Below, piece after piece: positions 14,635 to 23,737 of a DNA stretch of 35,472 nt; the first letter of the stretch is position 1; each line of letters begins with the position of its first letter. The position numbers and the translations under genes are program-made. The stretch is from a virus. Where the stretch lies: IMG/VR virus record IMGVR_UViG_3300037488_000686, positions 1 through 35,472 of that record. One strand, given 5' to 3'. The notes under the pieces were generated by a model. It saw only the letters and a program-made list of their open reading frames with translations. It made no database searches and was not told the DNA's origin.

Positions 14635-16440
14635 ATGATCCGGGGTCATTCTAGGCACGGCTCCCGGTTCAAAAATACAGCTTCAATTTTTAGTCTGAAT
14701 TTTGTAAATAGTCAAACGCTATCCCCGGCAATTACATTTAGTCGTGCTAATAATGCTACATATATTTCCAGCACGGGAATGGTTGAGTTTGCACAAGCAA
14801 ACATGATTATGCAATCGGAGAAATTTAATACTTCGCCAAATTCCCCGGTTCGATCAACAGTTACAGAAGATATAACCATTGCGCCAGATGGCGCAATTAC
14901 TGGCAATAAAATAGTTGCAACGGCGGTAGCAAATACACATTCTATTCAGCAGAATGCTACTTGTGTATCAGGAATGATGTACACACTAAGCGTATACGCT
15001 AAAGCGGCTGAGTATAATTTTGTATCACTTATACCGGGGTCAACTCCATTTGGCGTTGACCAATGGGCTACATTTAATTTATCTACAGGCGAAGTATCTA
15101 GCACAGGAACAACTAACGTAAGCCCCACAATTACAAATGTAGGTAATGGTTGGTACAGGGTAACTGTATCAGCTACGGCAACTGCAACTTCAATTTCTAA
15201 TTCATGGGCATTGTGCTATTTTCCAACCGACCCCGGAACTCGCAACCCATCTTATACCGGGGATGCCGTAAGCGGGATTTATATATGGGGCGCACAAGTC
15301 AACCCGGACGGCATACAAAATTACATTGCCACCACTACCACAGAATATTATGCCCCACGATTTGATTTTGATCCTGCTACATTAGTTTGCAGGGGTTTGT
15401 TAATTGAGGAAGCGCGGACTAATAGCATACTACAGTCGCAAAATTTTAATACAACGTGGTCAAAAATTGCAGCTACGATTGTTGTAGACGATGTTATTTC
15501 CCCAAGTGGTGATATTGATGCGGATGCGCTTGTTGATGACGCCACCACAAATGTTCATGCCGTTAATCAAGCAGTAACCACAACCGCTGTATATTGGGCG
15601 TATTCTTGCTTTGTAAAAGCAGGGACAAGGGATTGGGTATATTTACGAACAGTTAACTCTGCCGCCGCTAACATAAGAACATGGTTTGATGTATCTACCG
15701 GCACCGTTGGAACCCAACAAGCAGGGACTACTGGGACTATTCAGGCGTATCCTAATGGATGGTATCGGTGTACTATGATTGTATCGGCGCCGTTTGTTGG
15801 CGCAAATGCTTTTCTTATTAGTGCTGCTTCTGCGGATAACAGTACATCATATCTTGGAGATTCAACCAAGGCGCTATACCTTTGGGGCGCCCAAGCAGAA
15901 ATGGCAGTTACCTCTGCCGGGTATCCTACTAGCTACATTCCCACAACAACCGCTACCGCTACCCGCCCAAGAGATATTGCAACAATGACGGGTATCAACT
16001 TTTCTAGTTGGTACAACCAGACCGAGGGAACCGTTGCCGTTAATATTCAATGGGAAGGTTTGAAATTAACATCAAGCCAAACAATACTACAAATTGATGA
16101 CGGCACTACGGCAAACCGGATAGTATTTGCCGCAAGTTCTTCAAACTCGTTGCTTAACGTCGTTACTTCTGCGGGAGTTGGCACTAACGTCCTTACGCCA
16201 GCCACTACATACGTTGCCGCAACAAGTTACAAACATGCTTTTGCGGTGTCAAACCTTGACTTCCAACTAGCAATTAACGGGACTCTTGGTACGCAGGTTA
16301 CTACGGGCGCAATGCCAATTAGCGTAAACGCATTACGATTTTGTACAAACTTAACTACATTTGCTAGTATCTGGTTTCAAAGCCTTGCTTACTACCCAAC
16401 TCGACTGCCCAATGCAACCTTGCAAGCAATTACGGCGTAA
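14635..16440 (+). CDS. Two carbohydrate-binding-like jelly rolls plus LamG-like domain: putative virion adhesin
   Basis: A 601-residue protein with two tandem homologous domains. Repeat 1 (about 55-235) runs from MQSEKFNTSPNSPVRS through GNGWYRVTVSATA to GIYIWGAQVNPDG; repeat 2 (about 265-440) from LQSQNFNTTWSKIAAT through YPNGWYRCTMIVSA to ALYLWGAQAEMAV. Each resembles carbohydrate-binding jelly rolls (CBM4/9-like). Residues ~455-601 (WYNQTEGTVAVNIQWEG onward) resemble a concanavalin/LamG-type domain. It is AT-rich and differs in codon use from the genes on both sides, pointing to recent acquisition. It interrupts the usual coat-to-gp4 order. Likely a head- or neck-attached glycan-binding protein aiding adsorption or surface retention; enzymatic activity is not indicated. 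Confidence 0.8.
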   Translation: MIRGHSRHGSRFKNTASIFSLNFVNSQTLSPAITFSRANNATYISSTGMVEFAQANMIMQSEKFNTSPNSPVRSTVTEDITIAPDGAITGNKIVATAVANTHSIQQNATCVSGMMYTLSVYAKAAEYNFVSLIPGSTPFGVDQWATFNLSTGEVSSTGTTNVSPTITNVGNGWYRVTVSATATATSISNSWALCYFPTDPGTRNPSYTGDAVSGIYIWGAQVNPDGIQNYIATTTTEYYAPRFDFDPATLVCRGLLIEEARTNSILQSQNFNTTWSKIAATIVVDDVISPSGDIDADALVDDATTNVHAVNQAVTTTAVYWAYSCFVKAGTRDWVYLRTVNSAAANIRTWFDVSTGTVGTQQAGTTGTIQAYPNGWYRCTMIVSAPFVGANAFLISAASADNSTSYLGDSTKALYLWGAQAEMAVTSAGYPTSYIPTTTATATRPRDIATMTGINFSSWYNQTEGTVAVNIQWEGLKLTSSQTILQIDDGTTANRIVFAASSSNSLLNVVTSAGVGTNVLTPATTYVAATSYKHAFAVSNLDFQLAINGTLGTQVTTGAMPISVNALRFCTNLTTFASIWFQSLAYYPTRLPNATLQAITA

Positions 16441-16449
16441 TTAAACAAA

Positions 16450-17427
16450 ATGACCACAGCCTCAACCCCAATCCAAATTATTAGCCGGGCGCTCAAGGAC
16501 ATTGGGGCGCTTGAGGCCGGCGAAACGCCCACCGCGGACGCGGCGCAAGATGCTTTTGACATGCTCAACGACCTAGTGGGCCAGTGGTCGAATGAGAACA
16601 TGATGGTGTACTACACCAGCGAGATCATTTTCCCGGTGGTGAGCAACCAAATCCAGTACACCATTGGACCCACAGGCCAGATCGGCGCGGACATTACCGG
16701 CTCAATTGCCGGAACGGTCCTGACCGTCACCGGCCTAGCATCTGGCGCCATCTGCGTTGGCCAGAAGCTCTCCGGCACCGGCATTGCGCCTGGCACCATC
16801 ATCGTAGATTTCGTCACTGGCGCTGGCGGCAACGTCAACGTTCTGGGCACCTACACCGTCAGCATTCCGCAGACGGTCGCCAGCACATCAATCCGCGCCT
16901 ACTACGAGCGTCCGCTGTCCATCTCATCGGCGTTCGTGCGGGTCAGCACCACGGCCAACGGCGTGCCGATTTACGGCGGCGGCCTGGACTACCCGGTGGC
17001 TGTCCTCGGGCTTGGCGAGTACGAGATGATCGGGCTCAAGAGCCTGAACGGTCCCTGGCCCAAGGCGATTTATTACCAGCCGGCAGAGCAGTTGGCCACG
17101 ATCTTCGTCTGGCCCAACCCGGCCCAGGGCGAGCTCCATCTGTTCACCAGCACAAGTTTCTCGGAATACGTCAGCCTGTACGACGCCATCAACCTGCCCC
17201 AGGGCTACAACATGGCGCTGCGCTGGTGCTTGGCAGAGCGCCTGATGCCAATGTACGGCAAAGTTTCGCAAGCGCAGATCGCAATGATTGGCGGCTTCGC
17301 AGCCCAGGCCAAGGCTACAATCAAGCGTACCAACATGCTCCCGGCCCCGGTCGCTCGATACCCCGATGCGCTACTGATGGGCAAGGCCAAGGACGCGGCG
17401 TTTATCATGGACGGCGGATTTAGGTAA
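16450..17427 (+). CDS. P22 gp4-like tail accessory factor with inserted beta domain
   Basis: The N-terminal region ([41 protein letters not shown]) and the C-terminal helices ([20 protein letters not shown] onward) match the P22 gp4 family, which caps the portal after packaging. At 325 residues it is about twice P22 gp4 (166). Part of the excess is a separate beta domain at about residues 82-148: [32 protein letters not shown] and [14 protein letters not shown], a module found repeatedly in phage virion proteins. It sits in the loop between [10 protein letters not shown] and [11 protein letters not shown]. It ends 3 bp before the gp10-like gene. Confidence 0.88.
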   Translation: MTTASTPIQIISRALKDIGALEAGETPTADAAQDAFDMLNDLVGQWSNENMMVYYTSEIIFPVVSNQIQYTIGPTGQIGADITGSIAGTVLTVTGLASGAICVGQKLSGTGIAPGTIIVDFVTGAGGNVNVLGTYTVSIPQTVASTSIRAYYERPLSISSAFVRVSTTANGVPIYGGGLDYPVAVLGLGEYEMIGLKSLNGPWPKAIYYQPAEQLATIFVWPNPAQGELHLFTSTSFSEYVSLYDAINLPQGYNMALRWCLAERLMPMYGKVSQAQIAMIGGFAAQAKATIKRTNMLPAPVARYPDALLMGKAKDAAFIMDGGFR

Positions 17428-17430
17428 CCC

Positions 17431-18987
17431 ATGCCAGATTTCGGCTTTGTCGGTCCCAGCTATGAGGCGCCCAGCATCTACCAAGATGCTCAGGAGTGCA
17501 TCAACTTCTATCCCGAGGTCGACCCAACCAAGCCGCCTGGCACTCGCGGGATCGTAGCGCTCTACCCGACGCCAGGCTACACGCTGGCGGCGCAGCTGGC
17601 GGTTGGCAAAGTGCGCGGAATGCGGGCGCTCTCTGGCGGGCAATATCTGGTGGTGGTCTCCGGCACTTCCGTTTACTCGATGACCTCGGCCATGGTGCCG
17701 ACGCTCATTGGCTTTGTCTCGGGCACTGGGCAAGTCTCAATTTCCGACAACGTCACCACCGCCGATGGCCTGACCGCCTACATTGTCAGCGGCGCAGATC
17801 GGTACACATGGGTTGCGCTCACTGGAGTATTTACCCAACTGCCGGCCACAGACGGTCCGTGGCAAGGCGCCGACGTCTGCGAGGTAGTGGACAACTACAA
17901 CATTTACAACCAGCCCGGAACGCAGAATTGGGCCGCCACGGACCTTGGCAGCAGCCTGAGCACCAACGCCTACTATGGCGCTAAGGATGGCGCACCGGAC
18001 AATCTGGTGTCTTTGATCGTTGACCACCGCCAGGTCTACTTGCTCGGCGAGTTCACCACCGAGGTCTGGACTGACATTGGCAACGTAATCCCCGGCATCA
18101 TTTCTTTCCCGTTCCAGCGCGTCCCCGGCACGATGGTGCAGCACGGCATCGCCGCTCAGTTCTCGGTCGCTAGGTTTGCCGAGGCGTTCATGTTCGTCAG
18201 CCAGGACCAGCGCGGCCAGTCGATCATCGGCATGATTGCCGGCTACCAGTTCCAACGTGTCTCAACCCATGCAGTTGAGCAATCTTTGGTCGACAAGACG
18301 ATCTCGGACGCAATAGCCTGGACCTATCAGATTGAGGGCCACGAGTTCTATGTTGTCACCTTCCCCAGCGCTGATCTGACTTGGGTCTACGACCTAGCAA
18401 GCCAAGCCTGGCACAAATGGTTGTCCTTCTCCAATGGAGAGTTCCACCGCCACCGCTCAAACTGCGGCACCAACTTTGCCGGCAACATCATCATCGGTGA
18501 TTATCAGAACGGGATGCTCTACAAGTTGAGCAACACCGTCTATACCGACGCCGATGCACCCATCCGCCGCCTGCGCCGAGCGCCGCATTTGACCACCGAC
18601 CTGCAGCGCCAGTACTTTGACGAGTTTCAGATCCAGTTCCAGCCTGGCGTTGGCTTGGCTGGCAATGATCCGGCAACACCGCTTGAGGCATTGCTTACCG
18701 AATCCGGTGATGAGCTGTTGACAGAGTCTGGCGATACTTTGCTGGTGTCCGTTGCCACCACTCAAGGTGTTAACCCGCAAGCCATGCTTCGCTGGAGCAA
18801 TGACGGCGGCAGCACTTGGTCGAACGAGCATTGGGCCAGCATTGGCAAAATTGGGCGCTACCAGAACCGAGCCATCTGGCGCCGCCTAGGCATGGCGCGG
18901 GACCGCATCTTTGAGGTCTCCATCTCCGACCCGGTCAAGGCGGTGATTGTCTCGGCTAATCTGAAGGCGTCGGTGGGCGATAACTGA
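17431..18987 (+). CDS. P22 gp10-like packaged-DNA stabilisation protein
   Basis: A 518-residue tail-hub/plug protein (P22 gp10 is 472). The N terminus FVGPSYEAPSIYQDAQECIN with FYPEVDP is characteristic, followed by beta-propeller-like strands such as GGQYLVVVSGTSVYS and WVYDLASQAWHKWLSFSNGE. Near residue 425 a short tandem repeat LLTESGDELLTESGD is inserted; this motif appears in other phage tail proteins as extra beta rungs. It binds below gp4 and prevents loss of packaged DNA. Its stop overlaps the next gene as TGATG, so the fibre-like protein downstream is probably made in matched amounts. Confidence 0.9.
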   Translation: MPDFGFVGPSYEAPSIYQDAQECINFYPEVDPTKPPGTRGIVALYPTPGYTLAAQLAVGKVRGMRALSGGQYLVVVSGTSVYSMTSAMVPTLIGFVSGTGQVSISDNVTTADGLTAYIVSGADRYTWVALTGVFTQLPATDGPWQGADVCEVVDNYNIYNQPGTQNWAATDLGSSLSTNAYYGAKDGAPDNLVSLIVDHRQVYLLGEFTTEVWTDIGNVIPGIISFPFQRVPGTMVQHGIAAQFSVARFAEAFMFVSQDQRGQSIIGMIAGYQFQRVSTHAVEQSLVDKTISDAIAWTYQIEGHEFYVVTFPSADLTWVYDLASQAWHKWLSFSNGEFHRHRSNCGTNFAGNIIIGDYQNGMLYKLSNTVYTDADAPIRRLRRAPHLTTDLQRQYFDEFQIQFQPGVGLAGNDPATPLEALLTESGDELLTESGDTLLVSVATTQGVNPQAMLRWSNDGGSTWSNEHWASIGKIGRYQNRAIWRRLGMARDRIFEVSISDPVKAVIVSANLKASVGDN

Positions 18988-19871
18988 TGGCCACTAACAC
19001 CAACATCAACTTCCCGCAGTCCGAGTTCTTGGACCCGCTGACCAAGCGGCCAGCGCGGGAGTGGATGCTTTGGTTGATGAGCCCGAGCGTTATTCAAATC
19101 AATTCAACCATTGGCCTTAGCGTTCAGTCTGGCGGCACAGGCCTGTCCACGATCCCGACCAATGGCCAGTTGCTTATCGGCAACGGCGCAGGCTACACGC
19201 TCAACACGGTGACGCCAGGCGCGGGCATTGGGGTTACCAACACTTCTGGCGCCATTGCGATTGGTATAGCCGGTGGCGTCTTGGGAACCGCAACCGGCGG
19301 CACAGGGCAGAGCACCTACACAAACGGTCAGCTACTGATCGGCAACACCGCCGGCAACACGTTGAGCAAGGCCACGCTGACAGCCGGGGCTGGCGTCACA
19401 ATCACCAACGGCCCCGGATCGGTTACGATAGCTTCACCCAAAGCCTACGGAAGGTTTGCTGGCCTTTCAACGCAGACTGCTGCGGCTATTGCTACTGCGT
19501 ACAAAGTGGTTTTTGACGCCACATACCTTAACAGCGGCGTGACTATGGTTAGCACGACTGACGCCACCGTAACAGCCACTGGCATCTACAATTTTCAGTA
19601 CTCGTTACAGTTTCTAAAAGCCACTGCCGGCCCCGGTGAGTATTACTTCTGGGTCAGGGTAAACGGAGCAAATGTAGTGGTTAGCGCAAGAGGTGTAACC
19701 GTAACCAATAACGGCATTTACGCCATAGGGGTGGGCAACATCATTCTTAGCTTGAACGCTGGCGATTATTTTACGCTGATGTGGTCGGTAAGCGACGTAG
19801 GGTGCCAATTGGTAGCCGTTGTCGGAACCCCAGACCTTCCTTCGTCCACTTTGACTGTACAACAGGTATAA
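18987..19871 (+). CDS. Tail fibre with two Gly-Thr repeats and C1q/TNF-like head
   Basis: A 294-residue fibre protein. N-terminal ~45 residues (NFPQSEFLDPLTKRPAREWM) probably anchor it to the tail. Then two homologous repeats: GGTGLSTIPTNGQLLIGNGA (about 49-) and GGTGQSTYTNGQLLIGNTAG (about 104-), a motif of trimeric phage fibres. The C-terminal ~140 residues (TGIYNFQYSLQFL, YYFWVRVNGANVVVSARG, LNAGDYFTLMWSVSD) resemble the C1q/TNF jelly roll used for trimerisation and ligand binding. It occupies the place of the P22 tail needle gene gp26, which has no sequence match here; whether it plugs the tail or only binds receptors is unknown. Confidence 0.78.
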   Translation: MATNTNINFPQSEFLDPLTKRPAREWMLWLMSPSVIQINSTIGLSVQSGGTGLSTIPTNGQLLIGNGAGYTLNTVTPGAGIGVTNTSGAIAIGIAGGVLGTATGGTGQSTYTNGQLLIGNTAGNTLSKATLTAGAGVTITNGPGSVTIASPKAYGRFAGLSTQTAAAIATAYKVVFDATYLNSGVTMVSTTDATVTATGIYNFQYSLQFLKATAGPGEYYFWVRVNGANVVVSARGVTVTNNGIYAIGVGNIILSLNAGDYFTLMWSVSDVGCQLVAVVGTPDLPSSTLTVQQV

Positions 19872-19872
19872 C

Positions 19873-21609
19873 ATGAGCGCATATCTCACCCCCAACCCGT
19901 TGATGCAATTCTTCGACGTTACCGGCGCACCGCTGGTCGGCGGAACGCTTGAGACGTTTGCCGCCGGCACAAGCACGCCGCTGGCCACTTACACCGACTT
20001 CAGCGCGGCTATTGCCAACCCGACCACCATCACGCTCAACACTCGAGGCGAGGCGGCGGTCTGGCTTGGGCCATCGGCATACAAATTCACGCTGCGCGAT
20101 GCCGCGAGCGTCCTCATCTGGACCGCCGACAACATCACCACGCAAGATGCGCTGCTTGATCTTGCCGCGTTTGAGGCACTGCTGGCCGGCAGCACAGGCT
20201 CTACCTTGGTTGGCTTCACCCAGACCGGCCCAGGCACTACGCGCACGGTCCAGAGCAAGCTGAGTGACTCCTACAGCGTAGCGGACTTTGGCTTCTCCAC
20301 CAGTGCCGGCGCATCGGCCAACGCTGCCGCGTTTGTCAACGCCTGGAACGTCTCTCGCCAACTGACCATCCCAGCAGGGACGTACAACGTCACCGGCCTG
20401 CCAAACTTTGCGGTGCGCGGCGCTCGCATCCAGGGCATTGGGCGCGTTGTGCTCAACATCACTGGGGCAGGGCCGGGGCTAATTGTTGACGCTGGGGCGC
20501 CGCCTTCCACCACGGTTGTGCAAGACATCGTCATCGACAACTTAACAATCAATTGCGTTGGCGCAGCAACCATTGGCGTTTTTATTCGAGGCATCACACA
20601 CAGCCAGTTCAATCGCTTGCGGCCTATCAATTTCCCCGCTTACGCCATGAATTGCGAATTTATGGTGAGCAACACGTTTTATGACTTCTGCCATTCGGGC
20701 AACGAACCAGGGATCGTCACACCATCTGTAATTGGTATAGGACTCGGCCGGCGCAATCCTAACGAACAATGCGCCGATTGCACTTGGATCAACCCCGTTA
20801 TTGAGGGCACTAGCGGCAACGGGTTGGTGCTAGACGAAGCATCCTCAAACACGTTTGTGGGCGGCACGGTTGAGGGCTGCGGGTATACCACAGGTTATGG
20901 TGGCATTCTTATCGGAGCCAACAACCAAAATAATACGTTTATTGATATGTTTCTTGAAGCCAACGGTATTGTTGGCGACGCAACGACGTTTCACGTTAAA
21001 TGTTCCGGCATAAGAACCTCTTTTATAAACATTTTTGCTGATGCTGGCGAAGGCTATCCAGCGCCCGCAGGTAGTCCCTTAGTGTGGGTATACGGCGGCA
21101 ACAGCACGGCATTTTACGGCGGCACCATCCAAAGTTTAAGAATTGAAGCCGGCACTAATAACACGGTCACCAATTCTCTGGCCTACAACATCGGCGCTGC
21201 TCCCGGCACCATTACCAACGCCGGCACCAACACCCGCCACATCCAACTCTACAACGTCAACGTTGCAACCGTATTGCCAGACTCCTACGTCACCAAAGGC
21301 ACTTGGACGCCGGTTGCCACTGGCTTGGCATTTGTTGGCCTTCCGACTTACGTCGGCACCTTTGAACGTATCGGTGATTTTGTCAACTTCACGATCTTTA
21401 TAACCGCGCCTACCAGCACCACAGCAACGGCGGGCACAACCACTTTCAGCACGCCGACTCCGACCATTGTGGCTGGCACCTGCGTTGCCGCGCTTAATAC
21501 TACGACAATTGGGCAGGGCACCGGGCTAGTTAACAACAACCTCATCTATGTGCCGTCATGGCCGGCAAGCGCTGCCGTTGTCGTCACTGGTCAATACTTC
21601 GCAGCATAA
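19873..21609 (+). CDS. Tailspike: P22-like head-binding domain plus right-handed beta-helix
   Basis: A 578-residue tailspike. Residues 1-105 (NPLMQFFDVTGAPLVGGTLE, TITLNTRGEAAVWLG, YKFTLRDA) form the compact virion-binding domain found at the N terminus of many podovirus spikes. After a linker comes a pectate-lyase-type beta-helix (about 130-435), seen as short repeating strands with Asn ladders: IDNLTINCVG, NTFVGGTVEG, NNTFIDMFLE, NNTVTNSLAY. A distinct C-terminal domain of ~135 residues follows (YVTKGTWTPVATGLAFVG onward). Such spikes bind and often cleave surface polysaccharide; no catalytic acid pair can be assigned by eye. Starts two bases after the previous stop. Confidence 0.84.
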   Translation: MSAYLTPNPLMQFFDVTGAPLVGGTLETFAAGTSTPLATYTDFSAAIANPTTITLNTRGEAAVWLGPSAYKFTLRDAASVLIWTADNITTQDALLDLAAFEALLAGSTGSTLVGFTQTGPGTTRTVQSKLSDSYSVADFGFSTSAGASANAAAFVNAWNVSRQLTIPAGTYNVTGLPNFAVRGARIQGIGRVVLNITGAGPGLIVDAGAPPSTTVVQDIVIDNLTINCVGAATIGVFIRGITHSQFNRLRPINFPAYAMNCEFMVSNTFYDFCHSGNEPGIVTPSVIGIGLGRRNPNEQCADCTWINPVIEGTSGNGLVLDEASSNTFVGGTVEGCGYTTGYGGILIGANNQNNTFIDMFLEANGIVGDATTFHVKCSGIRTSFINIFADAGEGYPAPAGSPLVWVYGGNSTAFYGGTIQSLRIEAGTNNTVTNSLAYNIGAAPGTITNAGTNTRHIQLYNVNVATVLPDSYVTKGTWTPVATGLAFVGLPTYVGTFERIGDFVNFTIFITAPTSTTATAGTTTFSTPTPTIVAGTCVAALNTTTIGQGTGLVNNNLIYVPSWPASAAVVVTGQYFAA

Positions 21610-21618
21610 GGAGCCATC

Positions 21619-23064
21619 ATGGCCGGCGTCAAAATATCAAACCTTCCTGCTGCGGGTGCAATCACTGGCGCCGAGCTTGTTGCGGTGGTGCAGGGCGGCA
21701 CCACCAAGCAGTCAACGGTCGCCGCTACGCAGACCACTGTGTCTGGCGGCACTACCGGCCTGACCCCGGCGACCGCGACTGCCGGTGCTGTTACGCTTGC
21801 CGGGATGTTGGCAATCGCCAACGGCGGCACGAACGCCACCGCCGCGCCTACGGCTGGTGCTGTGCCGTATGGGACAGGCACAGCCTACGCCTTCACTGCC
21901 GCGGGCACCGTGGGCCAGGTTCTGCAATCTAACGGCGCAAGCGCTCCGACCTGGGCAACAGTACCAGGGACAGGCACCGTTTCCAGCGTAGCGGCTACCG
22001 TGCCGGCGTTCCTAAGTGTTGCTGGATCGCCGATCACAACCGCCGGAACGCTTGCCCTTAGCTACTCTGGAACGGCGCTACCCGTTGCCAACGGCGGCAC
22101 GAACGCTACCACGGCCAGCATCACATCGTTTAACAACATCACTGGCTTCGCGCCTATTGGCACTACGGGGACAACCAGCAGTCGCCTTGTATTTTCTGCT
22201 TCCCCAACTTTTACCGGAACATTGGCGGCGGCAGCAATCACTGCCAGTTCAACCATAAATGTCACTGGAAACGCAATCCTTTCTAAAGCACTTATCGGTG
22301 GCCCAACTACTTCCGGGTTTACGCAAGGGCTGCAACTTTACGGCAACACGTCAAACGGTCCGCAAAATTCGCTTCAATGGTCTTACGGCGCGTCCCCTAA
22401 CCCAGCAACAATTTATCTCATTCGCTCAAACGCCACAACAGCAACGGGAAACACTACTGTCGCAAATGGGGATCTTCTTGGCACTTACGGCTTTGGTGGA
22501 ACAGACGGAACAGACGTTGCCGGGTTGCCAAATGTGGTCGCTACCGCAGGGATTGCCGGAATAGTTGATAGCGCGGTTTCCGCCAACACGGTGCCCACCT
22601 CGTTAATTTTTTCTACAGGGACAACGGTTGCTGTTTCGCGGATGGAGATTAGCAGCGCTGGTGTTGTAAAAATGTCCAACTATGGTGTTGGCACAGCAAC
22701 GTTCTCCGCTGCCGGCGTCATCAGTTCAGTCTCTGATGAGACGCTGAAGATCAAAGATGGCGTGATCGCTGACCCCATGCCAATGATTATGGCGTTGGAA
22801 CCGGGGTACTACTTTGGCAAGCCCGAAGCCAACATGGGACCAGGTCGGCAGTTGGGCTTTTACGCTCAGAACGTCCGCTCTGCCATTGGCCCCGAGGCTG
22901 CGCCTGATCCAGAATCTAAGACGTTGGAAGATGGCACCGTTACTACGAAGCCTTGGGGCTACTATGATCGATCAGTGCTGGCTGTGGCAATTGAAGCTAT
23001 CAAGGCGCAAAAGGTGCAGATTGATGCGCTGGTTGCAAGAATCTTAGCATTGGAAGCTAAATGA
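21619..23064 (+). CDS. Tail fibre with C-terminal S74 intramolecular chaperone domain
   Basis: A 481-residue fibre protein. The N terminus MAGVKISNLPAAGAITGAEL is a common phage fibre start. The shaft contains repeated ANGGTNAT motifs and a variable beta region. The last ~110 residues are the Peptidase_S74 chaperone: VSDETLKIKDG with the self-cleaving Ser-Asp site, LEPGYYFGKP, QLGFYAQNVRSAIG, and a C-terminal coiled coil AVAIEAIKAQKVQIDALVARI. In known members this domain trimerises the fibre and then cuts itself off. AAGGAG lies 5 bases before ATG. Third receptor-binding-type gene in a row. Confidence 0.87.
   Translation: MAGVKISNLPAAGAITGAELVAVVQGGTTKQSTVAATQTTVSGGTTGLTPATATAGAVTLAGMLAIANGGTNATAAPTAGAVPYGTGTAYAFTAAGTVGQVLQSNGASAPTWATVPGTGTVSSVAATVPAFLSVAGSPITTAGTLALSYSGTALPVANGGTNATTASITSFNNITGFAPIGTTGTTSSRLVFSASPTFTGTLAAAAITASSTINVTGNAILSKALIGGPTTSGFTQGLQLYGNTSNGPQNSLQWSYGASPNPATIYLIRSNATTATGNTTVANGDLLGTYGFGGTDGTDVAGLPNVVATAGIAGIVDSAVSANTVPTSLIFSTGTTVAVSRMEISSAGVVKMSNYGVGTATFSAAGVISSVSDETLKIKDGVIADPMPMIMALEPGYYFGKPEANMGPGRQLGFYAQNVRSAIGPEAAPDPESKTLEDGTVTTKPWGYYDRSVLAVAIEAIKAQKVQIDALVARILALEAK
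21817..22106 (+). repeat. 20-bp perfect direct repeat inside the S74 fibre gene
   Basis: GCCAACGGCGGCACGAACGC occurs at 21817-21836 and again at 22087-22106, 270 bp (90 codons) apart and in frame, encoding the ANGGTNA fibre motif. Such in-frame identical blocks permit recombination that deletes or swaps the 90-residue shaft segment between them without breaking the frame. Confidence 0.75.
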
Positions 23065-23303
23065 AAACTCCAGCCTGGCAACGCAAGGAAGGCAAGAACC
23101 CCGAGGGCGGCTTGAACGCCAAGGGCCGCGCCTCGTACAACGCGGCGAACCCTGGCAAGCCTGGGCTGAAGCCACCGCAGCCCGAGGGCGGGCCGCGCAA
23201 GGACTCGTTCTGCGCCCGGATGGGCGGCGTGCCGGGTCCGATGAAGGACGCCAAGGGCGAGCCTACCCGCAAGGCGCTGGCCTTGAAGAAGTGGAAATGC
23301 TAG
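23061..23303 (+). CDS. Small basic phage protein, DUF6321-like (80 aa)
   Basis: WQRKEGKNPEGGLNAKGRAS, followed by LKPPQPEGGPRKDSFCARMG and the C-terminal ALALKKWKC, match a conserved short family (I associate it with DUF6321) found beside phage structural genes. Highly basic and rich in Gly/Pro; function unknown, possibly DNA- or virion-associated. ATGA overlap with the fibre gene and overlap with the cupin-like gene show it belongs to the late unit. Confidence 0.8.
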   Translation: MKTPAWQRKEGKNPEGGLNAKGRASYNAANPGKPGLKPPQPEGGPRKDSFCARMGGVPGPMKDAKGEPTRKALALKKWKC

Positions 23304-23737
23304 AGCTTACCGCCCGTCCCGAGCCGCCGACGCTGGAGCAGATCCAGCGGCTTGAGACGGAGATGCTCGCCATGCCTCAAGTTGAGCTTGAGACAGAGCA
23401 CTATTTCTCCGAGGGCATGTACTGCCGCAAGGTAGCGCGGGCGGCTGGGACGATCATCGTCGGCAAGACCCACCTGAAGCCGCACCTGTTCTTGTGCGCC
23501 AAAGGCGAGATAATGGCGTGGAGCGAAACGGGGATGCGCCACATGCGCGCCGGGGACGTTATCCAGTCGCTGCCAGGCACCAAGCGGGTAACGATGGCAA
23601 TTACCGACGCAATCGGGATCACGATCCACCGCACCGACAAGACCGATTTGGACGAGATCGAGGCAGAATTGATTGAGCCGAACGACCTGGCCTTGTTTGA
23701 CGCCAGCAACAAATTGAAGATGGGGGTTTTGACATGA
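23297..23737 (+). CDS. Cupin-like phage protein at the P22 gp14 position
   Basis: A 146-residue protein with a cupin-like beta barrel pattern: EHYFSEGMYCRKVARAAGTI, VGKTHLKPHLFLCAKGEIMAW, MRAGDVIQSLPGTKRVTMAI, GITIHRTDKTDLDEIEAELI. His residues in THLKPHLFL correspond to the metal-binding histidines of cupins. The family is common in phages and has no assigned role. It lies immediately before the gp7-like gene, where P22 carries gp14 (needed for DNA transfer), so a virion assembly role for ejection proteins is possible. ATG 23297 is chosen; GTG 23291 in the same frame is an alternative. It overlaps both neighbours. Confidence 0.78.
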   Translation: MLELTARPEPPTLEQIQRLETEMLAMPQVELETEHYFSEGMYCRKVARAAGTIIVGKTHLKPHLFLCAKGEIMAWSETGMRHMRAGDVIQSLPGTKRVTMAITDAIGITIHRTDKTDLDEIEAELIEPNDLALFDASNKLKMGVLT

